This document shows, in pieces, positions 53,601 through 64,000 of a stretch of DNA of 64,000 bases. A program made the translations under genes and the position numbers. Position 1 is the stretch's first letter; each line of letters opens with the position of its first letter. The stretch comes from Promerops cafer (lineage: Eukaryota; Chordata; Aves; Passeriformes; Nectariniidae), in contig VZSE01008773.1 in assembly GCA_013398275.1 (NCBI GenBank), positions 260,807 through 324,806 on the forward strand. Direction: 5' to 3'. Below the pieces are notes generated by a model. That model did no database searches, was not told the DNA's origin, and saw nothing but the letters and a program-made list of their open reading frames with translations.

Positions 53601-56600
53601 CTCCCAAGTAAAGACACTAAAGAAAACATTTAGAATGTTTCTTACCAAATTATTGTCAATTTCACTTACTCCCAACAGTAACTTTGTGTGATAGTTTTAC
53701 ATTCATGTAACTTAGAGTATATATTTATGTACTCTTTGAAAGTAGTCATATGAACAAATGCTGTCTGTAGCCTCTTGTATTAGTACTCATTCAGTCTCAT
53801 CCTGAATTCAAGCAATTAGATTCTAGAAAAAAATCATTCTGTCTTTTGATCTGGCATATTTTTAACCCTAGAGTTCAATAGCAGATCTACCTCTAGCAAA
53901 TATAGCCACAGTAAAAAAAAAAAAGCACACAGAGCAGTTTTTAAACACCCCAATTGCATGGTTTCATTGCCTTGCACTGTACAATGACAATATGAGATGA
54001 ATTAATGTTTCAGTGTAGCTTTCAGTAATCAAAAATGATCATCACATGATGATCACACCATGGAATCTTCCAGGTAATTATTAACATTTCGTTTGTTAAT
54101 TTCACAAGATGCTTCCTTGAATTTTTTGTCAGATGTAGTAACAGACAAGCAGACAGTATTTATCACTTGGCAAAACCAGATTAATCCTAGTCAAATTCTC
54201 ATTTGTCTCTAAGTACAATAATGCTATGTTCTAGAAAAACATATGGAATACATCAGAGGCTGCCTTGCATATTTTTGAACTTTTAAGACAGAAGGTTTAT
54301 GTCTGTAAGACACACAGAGGTAAGAAAAGATAAATAAGCAAAAAAAACTTCTCTTCTGCTGATCACTGATTGAGTACTCTTCTGCCAGTTTTCTGCTGCT
54401 GATCACGACAGGCCTGCCCAGGACAGCAGCTTCTAGAACACTAAAGGTGTACATTTAATGGTTCCTACAGAAAGCTATTTCCTACTAACCAGCATCGCAT
54501 ACAGGGAGCACAACTTCCTACATCACCATGACTGTCTGCTGCATAAACAAATAAAGTACCATGAACTACAGGAAAGCCCACACTGATTACTCCAAGACAC
54601 TTGAGAAGCCATTTCTCCTTACATAGAACACTGCTATGTGTTACAATAGCAGTTGGAGTTGACTAAGAATTTCCCTAACAATGATTTTTCTGGAAGCCCC
54701 TTCATTAGAACCTGTCTAGTGGGAGAATGATGGATTTGGTTTTCCTCATTCAGTCCTAGTTCCAGAGTCCTACCAAATAATTATCATTTTCCCCAATGTA
54801 AATATATAGTTTATTAGGTGCAAGTTGGAAATTTTTTTATCATGGAAAGACGCAGAGTCAAATGACAATCAGTGACTGTGTGTATTTTGTTTTTAAAGTT
54901 ATACAAGCAATCCACTGGAATACACACATTTTTTAGGACTGTTCTGTATATTATAGAATTAGCCTATACAGGAACAGGCTTGGTCCTTCTTACCTGATTC
55001 TGCAGCAAAGCAATCATATTTCTTGCCAGTCAAAATTAGACAGTATTTTTCTAAACATCCACCATATGACTGGGAGAAGCAGAACTGAACACTAATGCAG
55101 CCCTTAAGTTTGGTTCTAGGATTAACATAGTTCTAAATTCACTTCACAGAAGAATAACAAATACAGAAGTCCTGTACTACATGCCTGCCCTCTGACATGC
55201 CTTTATGCCCTGATGTTTTGAAAATTCCAGCTTTATCAACCAAAATTTCAAGGTTAAAAGACTGGTAAGCAGTCTGTAGTTCCAAACTCATTACGATCTG
55301 AAACTATATTAGCAGGACTATTAGGGAAAAAAATAGTATACTGAGTTACATAAAAAGGATACTGGTGAAAGAAGCAGCTACTTCTGGAAAAACACCAACA
55401 GATACTGTTGCATCTGTAAGAGCACCAAGAACACATAGCACCGGAAACATTTCAATTTGTTGTCCTCAAGAGTAGGAAGTCAGATAACTTTTGATCAATT
55501 ACTGAAGCTTCAGTTTTGGGAATAAGTGTTAGAAAAACAAGACTAGGAGTAAACACACAGAGGAAATAAAGAGAAACATAACTAATAAAAGTGTCTGCAC
55601 TGAACTGGTTTAATTTTTTCCTAAGCCACTATCTCAGTAAACTGCATATCTGAACTTTAGGAAGTCTTTCTTCCTCCTCTCCCATGAGCCTTTCACCATA
55701 TTAGAGACATTGTTTCAGACCTTGGCAAGAGCTGCAGAAAGATACAGAAGTGATAGCAAAAAGTACTTGAGAACTAGCTATCAATATTTCAATTTGCAAG
55801 AGAAAAATCAAGAATGTGAGTGGGACTTTAACAGTGTAAAATAATATTTACTGCATTTTCTGTGGCACAGAGATTGCACAAAAGAAAGGTGATAGTGCAA
55901 GTACTCAAGAATACTGAATGGCTAACGATTCAGTGGTACAAGATGCTAAAGTGTCCCAGTGATTTGAAAACAAGCAACCAAAACAATCACCAGAAAGTCC
56001 CAAGAACAACTAGAAATATGTACACTCAGGCAAAAGTATCAGCCACTCAAAACAGAAAGAACCACTAACAAGGTAGAAGCTCTGAAGGAGGGACCCCAAC
56101 TCCCCAGCCTGTGCAGGAGCACTGCAGTCAAGTATCTGCTCCTTCTTCAACATATTAGGGATAAGGAGCCACAGCAACAGTTTTGTTTGGAACAGATGTT
56201 ATTGCTGGTGGGGTGGAACAACATCTCAACTGAATAACATCATCTACATGGGAACAGGTGAGAAGTCCACAATAGCAAGACACAAGTCTAAAACACATGA
56301 TGTACATGGCAAGCCTTTAAAGATGTGCAAAGGAAATACACATAATGCTAAAAAAAGTCTTGCATATCCATGACATTAAGGCAAGACATCCAGGAGAAAA
56401 AAACCTAACATAGCAGCTTCTATTTCTCTAAGTATTAGAAAGACCATCAGGGGACATTGAAATCTCCATTAGCAGAGTACATTAAAATCAACTAGACAAG
56501 GTATGAGAAGCAACAATTAAAACTGGTCATGCCTTGGACCCAAAAGACCCCCTTCTATGATCATAACATGAGGACATTTGATCACACAGCAACTTGATCT

Positions 56601-59600
56601 CTCAAAAAGCAGAGCTATTGCTTTGAAAAGTACACATACATCAAAAACACCCACTTGCCAGTTCCAAAGGAAATACTTGTGGATTCACACTACAAATATT
56701 TTGTTTTTTCATCTGCAAAGTATGGTTTTGGTTTTTACTCCATAGGATGGTTTTAACTGCTAGGTTGTTAGCAGTACAAATTTGTTTTAGGATGTCAAGA
56801 CTCCCAAGGGGAAACACCTATAAGTGAAGCACAGCAACAGAAACCTGCAAATCCGATTTTGGACAGAAACTCAATTGCAGCAAGTTATTTTGGGCACCAA
56901 ATCAGCATGGAAGTGCATTCTGTGCATTACTTTCTACCTTCTAACCTTACATATTTTTAGTAACTGCTTGGTGTGCATTTTCATTAATCAAATTAATAAG
57001 CTCCTTGGCACGCAAGCAATCATGCTTACAAAACACTGCCAGACAACTAAGCACAACCTCTGGACATGAACAAAATGAATTCACAATGAAAGTCCTACCA
57101 AATCACTAAGTGAGAGCCTTCAGTTCCTACTGCTTCAGTGTCTCCAGTGGATGACAATAACCCTTTAACTATGCCTTGATTACTGTGCATACAGTCAACA
57201 AAATACCTTTTCTTTTTACCAGAAGGAAGGCAGATGGAAAGGAATGCCATTTAGCTCAGCTATTCAGCTATTATCTTCATATAATCAAGAATAATGACAG
57301 CAGGTCTCTCTCAGATCAGTTTTTGTATTATTCAGCTGCACAAAGCAAATGCTTAGCCAGCTTTTATCAAGAAGTCAATGACACGAAGCTTTCCCACTAA
57401 ACAGTATTTAGAAGAGCATTATCACCAGCTATAGAAAAATTCAGAGTTAAACAAGGTAAGACCAAACAACAATTATACAAACTTACTATGGAAAAAAAAA
57501 CACTGAATCAAATACTTATAAAGCTCTGGCCTGATCCAGAAACAGCTTTATGTTACCATTAAACAACAACAGCAAACAATAAACAACAACAAAACAAATA
57601 AACAAATGAGATAAATAGCTAAAAAATATTGAAGATAAATTGTTAAAGTTTCCTATTATGTAACCAAAAAGGTACATAGCCCACCAAAAAGGAAAGCTAT
57701 CATGTGAGAAAAAGTGTAAGAAAACCCCACAAGTAAATACAAGCTCTGTAAATATCTTTAGGAATAGTAATTGATTAGCCAATGTGTTGTACTGAATAAA
57801 ACCAAAAAATCTAATTTGAATTGCTCAACACAAATGTGTTACATTATTTGGACTGTGAAGAAAAGTTCAACTGAAAGCAGCTGTGAGGAAAAGTTTATAT
57901 TTCTGCACTACCTGTGTATTTTATACAGGGTAGAGACTAGGTTTTGCTTTTGCAGCAAAAAAAACCCCCTATATTAGCATGCAGTTTAGGATGATATAAC
58001 TAGGGATAAACATTGTTGATACACTCAAGAAGATTTGAGGATATGGGGAAAAACAACTTGATTAATATTATACAAGTATTAAAGAAACTCTTATCCCACA
58101 ATACTCTGCAAATAGAAGCTCAGGAGTGGCAAAACAGAGTCCTAAAGACAAGACCCCATAAGTTACAGAAGCCCATAGAACCTCTTTTCCAGAGTTGCAT
58201 GGAAATTAGCCAGTACATCAGAAAGCTACACGCCATCTTCACGCAGACAGGTTATTCCAAACTTCTAAGAGTACATTTCTTTACTTGTAATTTTAAATAG
58301 AAACACAACAAGAAAGAGAATGAGAGAAGAAACAAATGCAAGTCTTCAATATCTTTCTCAATGCAAGCACAGAACTGCAATAAAGCAGTAGAAAATAAAT
58401 GGTTTCCTTAGAGTCACTGCATTTTAGTGTCAAAATGAGAACAACCCTAGCAGCAGCCCAAGGAAACACACAACCTTTTATAATACTGAGGCTGTAGCAA
58501 AAGCAGGAAGTAGCCCAATTTCTTTTATCTGGACAGGAGGGGCAACCTAAGCATCTAAGACCTTTAAATACATCCTGAAGCCTGAACACCATATCCTACC
58601 TGCTTTTGCTTTTAAACATTAAAACAACAATTCCATCTCGTTAAGGTGTATGCCATACAACCATCCCTAATGACCTAGGCACTATTCACACAATGTCTCC
58701 TGTTTTAAAATACATAGGGTCATCAAGCTGATACCCACTAAAAGGTAAGTGCAGGGAGATTTATGTAACTCATGTTTTGTATATAGATTTGTAAGCCTTC
58801 AGGACAGTATTTATTGCCCTGAAAGAAGTACACAGTGCAGAATTTTGTACTTGTAGGTTACTTGCTTTTTTGAATCATTTGAATTTCAGTGGACTATGCC
58901 TAAATTAATTTTAAAAAAATACAAACAAGAGTGAAATCTCCAGAAAGGCTCCCAGTCTGACTCAATATCTAGTGATCTCTAAGAAAGATGAAAGAGTTAA
59001 AGATAACTGGCAGATTCTGCCAGAGGCCTTTTCCATTGCATACACTTCTTATGACTTGAGCTCTACAATGAACGGAAATTGGGACATATCTACAAAGAGC
59101 TTGAATTGAAGTAGAAACAAGTACAAGTGTGAAACAAGTAAAGGTACCAGCAACTGACAAAATCAAGAATTTAAAAAAGCTGAGTAACTGTTTTCATATT
59201 TAGCTAGTAAGTACAGTACATTTTTGCCAGTGTACCTACACTGCCCATCTGATTTAAGTTAGCCTAGAAACATTTTTTCATAAGTCATAAGTCATTCAAA
59301 GACAGATTTCCCCATGTGTATACACCTTTAGCTATATATTAAAACCTACTCTAAAATTAAAAGAATCAAGATTATATCAACTGAACTTCTTACAGGGTTA
59401 AACAACCTGAACATATAAAACAGGTTTTGTAGTCTAGTTAGCTTTATAATTAAGAAATTAACTATATCACTAATATGTGGAGCTGCTTCATGAGGTAAAA
59501 AAGGCTCCACAGCAACAGAAGATGTTGACATACTGCACTGACCATCTTTCACTCATTAGGAGATATGCACCCCATGCTATTTAATTAATCTTTAAGTCTC

Positions 59601-62600
59601 TTACTTAGACAAGACTGTTCAGTTATTTTTCTTAAGACAGTGTTAATTTATTTGCTGTGGCACTGATTAGAATGAAAGCCAGAACACAAGGGGCACATTT
59701 CTCTCTGAATTTCTCTACTTCTAAGGCTCACTGCATTTCCAGAATTTTTTTCCAAGTTCTACCATGGCCTCTCATGAATAGATGATATCTGCATGATATT
59801 AGTGATTGGTGAATAAAAACTTAAGAGTAGTTCAGTCTATTTTAAATGTGTTTGTACAATTGCATGGGCACCTTGAATACCTGTTGTCAGAGAATGTCAA
59901 AAAGGATGGTAGTTTCTACAAATTAGACAAGTTAAAAAGGTAAAACATAATATGTAGCTCCTCCTTAAATTATCACCAAATCTTAGGAAGTTAAGCATCA
60001 CTGTGCAATTAAATGCAACCTCCAACTGTATAAATCAAGCTTTAGTCAGAATTAGGGACACATTTTCCATACTCAAAAATAAAAGACAAAGCTTTTCTAT
60101 TTTTAAATATGTGCACTAGAAAACTTCACAGTTCACATTTCAAGTGTGCCCCTCAATGCAAGTACATCAGTAAGACTTAATTGTTTCCTTTGCATTTAGA
60201 AAGAAAATATTTGTCTGACTGTACTTGCTCAGAGGCTCTCCTTCAGATGTCCCTGGCTGTTCAGGAGTTTCCACGATCGCCTCCATAGGTGCAGTCTGTT
60301 CTGTCCCACTAAAACAGTAAGCAAACAAACCAAAGCAAAACACACACAAAAAACCAAAACAAAACCACAGTCTTCATGAGTCACACCAGAAAAAAAAACA
60401 TATCAATACATTACTTCTTTTACCACAATTCCTTGGTAACAAGAGAAAAAAAAGGAAAATTCTTTGATCATAAGCAGAAAGATATACTAAGCGACTAGTT
60501 GAGCAACTAACAAAATGAGTATATTTTGGGAATATTGGAGGAAAAAAACTTCTATTTCACTTTAAAAAAATAAAAGCATGTATGAAGATGAAATAATTCA
60601 ATCATGAATATTAATCATGATTAGTATTAATTGTCAGTATAACACTGACATTTTGGGTTGCCTTTTTGCTTCTTTTAAAAAATTAAAGTTTTTATTTTCT
60701 GTAACATGGACTTTAATTCACTGTTAAATAACAGCAGGAACTTATTTTCATTCCAGTAGCAGGCATACATACTTAAATTTAATACCTTTTAGCTTCAATG
60801 CATGATTAGCACAATTAGGGCACAGACATACACAGACATGCTCATTCAGAGAGCTTTAATTTTATGTCACTTCTACCACATCACAGGAAAACATTGGTGT
60901 AAGTTCTGATACTACTAAACTGAAAAAAAAAAAACCCCAAACCTTAACTAGGGAGAAAATATATAAGGGCCAATAAATACCTTGTAAGTTTATGAAGCCT
61001 TCCCTAATATCCTACAGAAGACAGTTTTCTGCTAGTTAGTTTTGTACTAGCAGTTCAGAACAATGTTAACCTAGCCAATCCTTTGAAAAGCCAGAGTACC
61101 TAACCAATCTACTCTTAATATGAAACTCTGTAGAAGGGAGAGAAGTTAGTAGAACGTTCCAGGAGGATTTGGAATATCAAGACCCAAAAATTATTGCATA
61201 CCAGGGCTGTATTTTTCAAATTTTTAGCATGATTGTCTGTATCAATTAAGTTTTAAAACTTAGACTTTATTTTAAAATAAATTTTTATTTTTAAAACAGT
61301 TTTGTTAATGAATGTGTACATGGCCAAATATATTTGCTAAAAGTTCAAAGCTCTGCTTTTTCCCCATCCTTTATCAGCCTTCAATTTAAGAGTTCTATAT
61401 GTATATGAGAACAAAAGCTACTGGAAAGAGTAATGTATTGCTAGGTGCAAAGAATGGACAAAAGCCAACATAATCAGTGAGGTTTTACAAATCTGAACAG
61501 AAACCAGTACCACTAAGAGATATACAGAACTGTATGGAAAATTCCTAATTTTTTTTTAGCTTGAAGTGGCCATTAATCTCATTATGCTACTGATTTTTTT
61601 AGCACTTTAAAATGTACTTCAGTGGTACAGTCAGCTCAATATTACCTTCAGAGAAACACTGATTTGTACTACAGTTTTGCAATTTAGAAATTATCCGTAA
61701 AACTCCAGAAAAGAGACTGGACTTTAAGCCCAGTGACAGAGTTTGAATCTTAGCATCAGCATTTTAGAGCAATTCCATTAAATACCAGAGTCCCACTTAC
61801 CTGACTATTGAGAAAAGTAATAACTTATTTCCATTAAAAGACAACTCAGCTACAGTCAAAAGATTCTGGCTGTCTTAAGTGAACAATCATCATCATTTCT
61901 TTGCTTCAATTTAATCTCACCACCATGAAGGAGCCAAGTTAAAAAAACTGTAAAATTACATTAATTACAACAATAATAGAAAGCAATGCTTATAAAGCTC
62001 AAAATGGACATGAAAGTGATGAAAATGATGATCTATCATAAGCCACAGAAAATTATGATCTATGATGGGCACAAGTATATGACATACCTCATATCAAATT
62101 TCATTGTTCTGCAGTTGCGAGCTCCACCTCCACCCTTTTTGTCATCTGCTCTCACTCCTCTAGAGAGGAAAACAATTCTATGAGTTTAAGAGGTTTTTTC
62201 CTTTTTTTATGACCTCAAACTAAAACCAGTATTGACTTTTTGCCAGCCAACCTGGATATAGTATAAGGAAACAGAACACCTAAAAGACAGTACTGCAGTG
62301 CTGACTATTATTTACTTGTATACCAAGTAAGAAACAGCACACAGAACACTTACATTTTATCATTCCCACTTTGTCTTTCAGGTTCTCGTTTTCTTCTTTG
62401 GTCAAACCCATCAAAACTTCCATTTAATCCACCACCTCTTCCTCTGCCTCTCATTCTGCCCCTTCCTCCACCACGACCTCTTATTGGTCTTTCATAGTCT
62501 AATCTTTCCACTGGTCTAAAAAGAAGATAATTAGTCAGATTTTTGTTCTTATAGAACAGTTAACAAGAAAAAAAATCATATCGTTATATTTGTGCAGCTG

Positions 62601-63444
62601 TGGGACACATCAGTATATAATACCTACTGCACAATTTATAAAGTGTATCTTTATACAGCACACATTACAGCTGTTTTGGTTTTGTCATTAAAAATGGACA
62701 TAAACTGAACTCTGGAGGAATTATTACAGCACACAGGAACAGAAAGATCAGCAGTCATTAACACTGAAAATATTACAGAAATTGAAGGAAACACCATAAA
62801 ACTGTCAAATCTTCACAATTTTTTCATGCAATAGCTCCACCATCTAAACTCGTATTTATATGCAACTGCTAAAAATTTCAGACAACTTGTTAAATATCAA
62901 CTATCATGGTATAAAGTATAAGAACATTCTGAAGCATTAAAAGTTTAGGTGGAATCTTCTAGTACTTATGAAGAAAGCAAAATCAATATGCATTCACTGT
63001 CCAAGCAGCAAGTTCCAACTTGGAACCTCCTACATGTTCTACAAAGTTTGGTACGTGAGCTCAGAAACTAACATTATAAATATGCTACTGACTAGGGGGT
63101 ACATTTTCAGATCTTTACATTTTTCAGTTTTGCCTTAGATTTCTAGCACTCAACAAAAATATTCCAATTCAACTCCCAAGGAAGCTGAAACTACAGCTCT
63201 GACAGGCATGAAGTAAGTAGTCTTGCAAAAAACCTGCACGCTAATAATGCACAGATCCTCTGTGAGGGACCTTAGTTCTCTCTGCAGGATACATACCGTT
63301 CCACTGAGAATTCCACTTGTCTTTGTGTTCCATAGGGACGGTATTCCCCGAAAGATGGTCTCCATTCAGTTTTGTCCTGTTTCACCTCTGTGCCTCTGTT
63401 ACTGAACCCTTGTTGTTCTCCCTGCCTGGGTGCTCGCTTTGGGC
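50563..63444 (-). CDS. HABP4: HABP4, intracellular hyaluronan-binding protein 4 (7 exons, lacks exon 1)
   Basis: Spliced on the minus strand: 63444-63297, 62515-62354, 62159-62088, 60308-60225, 53531-53363, 51805-51629, 50619-50563. All junctions are canonical and one frame of 288 residues runs to TGA. In order it has KRAPRQGEQQG and an EYRPY block, a first RGG box (RGRGGGRGRMRGRGRGGG), the NDKI block, an acidic Glu-rich linker, MTLDEWKNLQ, FRKPVNDITSQLDINFG, a second RGG box (RPGRGSRGARGGRGRR) and the C-terminal PNPDDPEDFPALA. This is the HABP4/SERBP1 family, whose members bind RNA and, for SERBP1, idle ribosomes; HABP4 binds hyaluronan and is an arginine-methylation target in nucleus and cytoplasm. 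The neighbour CDC14B and the PNPDDPEDFPAL end favour HABP4 over SERBP1. The N-terminal region of roughly 125 residues is off the right edge. Confidence 0.93.
51591..51611 (-). repeat. (TTG)n short repeat beside a HABP4 donor
   Basis: ACA units on the plus strand read as TTG units in the HABP4 transcript, starting about 18 bases into the intron. Confidence 0.85.
51629..51805 (-). CDS. HABP4: HABP4 exon 7, second RGG box
   Basis: The acceptor is TTTAG and the donor GTAATG. It has 59 whole codons: HVFRKPVNDITSQLDINFGS, then LPRPGRGSRGARGGRGRR, ending GPRPEIV. A TTG repeat (51591-51611) lies just inside the following intron, about 20 bases from the donor. Confidence 0.96.
53363..53531 (-). CDS. 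HABP4: HABP4 exon 6
   Basis: The acceptor is CCTAG and the donor GTAAGC. It encodes EMTLDEWKNLQQRNRPKPEF and then NIRKPESTVPSKAVVIHKSK, nearly identical to human. This is the best conserved block and part of the family's ribosome/RNA-contact region. Confidence 0.96.
53532..60224 (-). other. HABP4 intron 5 (6.7 kb)
   Basis: A-rich on the plus strand. It holds an 18-base interrupted palindrome at 54036-54055 and a CAA-rich stretch near 57560-57605. I see no named repeat family, RNA gene or additional exon. Confidence 0.65.
60225..60308 (-). CDS. HABP4: HABP4 exon 5, acidic linker
   Basis: The acceptor is TTTTAG and the donor GTACAG. It encodes GTEQTAPMEAIVETPEQPGT then SEGEPLS, matching the human TAPMEE and GTPEEESP segment. 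Negatively charged and low in conservation. Confidence 0.9.
60309..62087 (-). other. HABP4 intron 4
   Basis: AT-rich, nothing recognised beyond A-runs and a CAAA-rich stretch next to the exon 5 acceptor (60318-60365). Confidence 0.6.
62088..62159 (-). CDS. HABP4: HABP4 exon 4
   Basis: The acceptor is TCTAG and the donor GTATGT, after a short 194-base intron. It encodes GVRADDKKGGGGARNCRTMK, in the place of human AVRTEDNMGGCGVRTWGSGK. Frame continuity on both sides supports it. Confidence 0.9.
62354..62515 (-). CDS. HABP4: HABP4 exon 3, first RGG box
   Basis: The acceptor is TTTTAG and the donor GTAAGT. It encodes RPIRGRGGGRGRMRGRGRGG then a Phe-Asp-containing segment, DGFDQRRKREPERQSGNDK, matching human DAFDQRGKREFERYGGNDK. 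Arg-Gly repeats are likely methylation and RNA-binding sites. Confidence 0.93.
63297..63444 (-). CDS. HABP4: HABP4 exon 2 (first in window)
   Basis: The acceptor is TGTAG and the donor GTATGT. It opens with two bases of a codon and reads PKRAPRQGEQQGFSNRG, against human QKRTPRRGEQQGWNDSRG, then FGEYRPYGTQRQVEFSVE, against YREYRPYETERQADF. Confidence 0.92.
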
Positions 63445-64000
63445 CTACACAAACACACGCAGGGATTACTGACAGCTCAACAGTAGCACAATTGCAGTTA
63501 CTGAACTACTGACTGAAGTGAGTTGGTTACACGTCCAAACACAAGTCCACCAAAATATTAGAAGTCCTTATAGCTAATGTTGCCAGACACTGTTGTTTGA
63601 AAGACACGTACTTATTTTACCTTCTGTATTGATGAACCTGGAAAATACTGTGGGTTATGACACAGTCAGACATTTCCAGGAAAGAAAATTTTTCTAAAGA
63701 AAAATCTCATTTTGCTTACAAGTCACAGAAAAGGAGAACAAAAACTCTTTCTCTCACGTTTTCAAGGATCATGAAAGTGTAGTACAGGATAAGCTGGAGA
63801 AGCCTCAATGGAAAAGACTAATTGAAAGATAGCAGCAGAAGCAATGAAGGTGAGGGAAAGAGAAGGACCCCTTACAGATGGGTGTTGATTGTGAAACAAC
63901 ACACCCCCTGCCAGATGAGCTCAGTTTAGAAGTCTAAGCCTCCAGGTCCTGTAAGCTCATGGCCACAGTATCAAACAACCAGCACAGGGTCTGGTTCACC
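63445..64000 (-). other. HABP4 intron 1 (part)
   Basis: No coding block. The GC-rich first exon expected for HABP4 is not reached before the window ends. Confidence 0.65.

Noticed and set aside
1..64000. CRISPR arrays, operons, rRNA or tRNA genes, intact retroviral genes
   Set aside because: None seen on either strand. Spliced vertebrate genes and CR1 relics explain the recognisable content.

Overview
This is avian nuclear DNA. It has long AT-rich introns with canonical GT/AG splice sites and CR1 LINE fragments, including a CR1 3' end with the bird-type terminal TTCTGTG repeat. It carries the gene pair CDC14B and HABP4, which are also neighbours on human 9q22. Genes of that human segment lie on the chicken Z chromosome, so a bird Z chromosome is the likely source; the Z placement is knowledge, not something read here.

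Layout. Positions 1-620 are the CpG-rich edge of an island, taken to be the 3' flank of the CDC14B promoter and first exon, which lie off the window. CDC14B runs on the + strand: thirteen coding exons from 7730 to 40462 join in one frame, encoding 444 residues plus a stop. The numbering lies exactly 53 residues behind the human 498-residue form, so only exon 1 is missing. A poly(A) signal lies at 40605. From about 40.6 to 50.1 kb is convergent intergenic DNA with a 20-bp perfect inverted repeat, a 21-bp tandem duplication, a TA/CA microsatellite and a G/T-rich tract. HABP4 runs on the - strand: seven coding exons from 63444 down to 50563, with its first exon beyond the right edge, and a poly(A) signal at 50103-50108.

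The two genes are tail to tail. CDC14B is a Cdc14-family dual-specificity phosphatase with an intact HCxxxxxR active site and general acid. HABP4 is an arginine/glycine-rich RNA- and hyaluronan-binding protein of the SERBP1 family. Nothing in the sequence suggests a shared pathway. All other open frames are short, lack splice or family support, and many fall in low-complexity DNA.

I did not find a new gene system. The most useful extra observations are the perfect inverted repeat near 45.1 kb, an unidentified dispersed repeat present twice in CDC14B (9.6 and 15.1 kb), G-run tracts on the CDC14B sense strand, a possible alternative CDC14B terminal exon at 43765, and several small tandem repeats.
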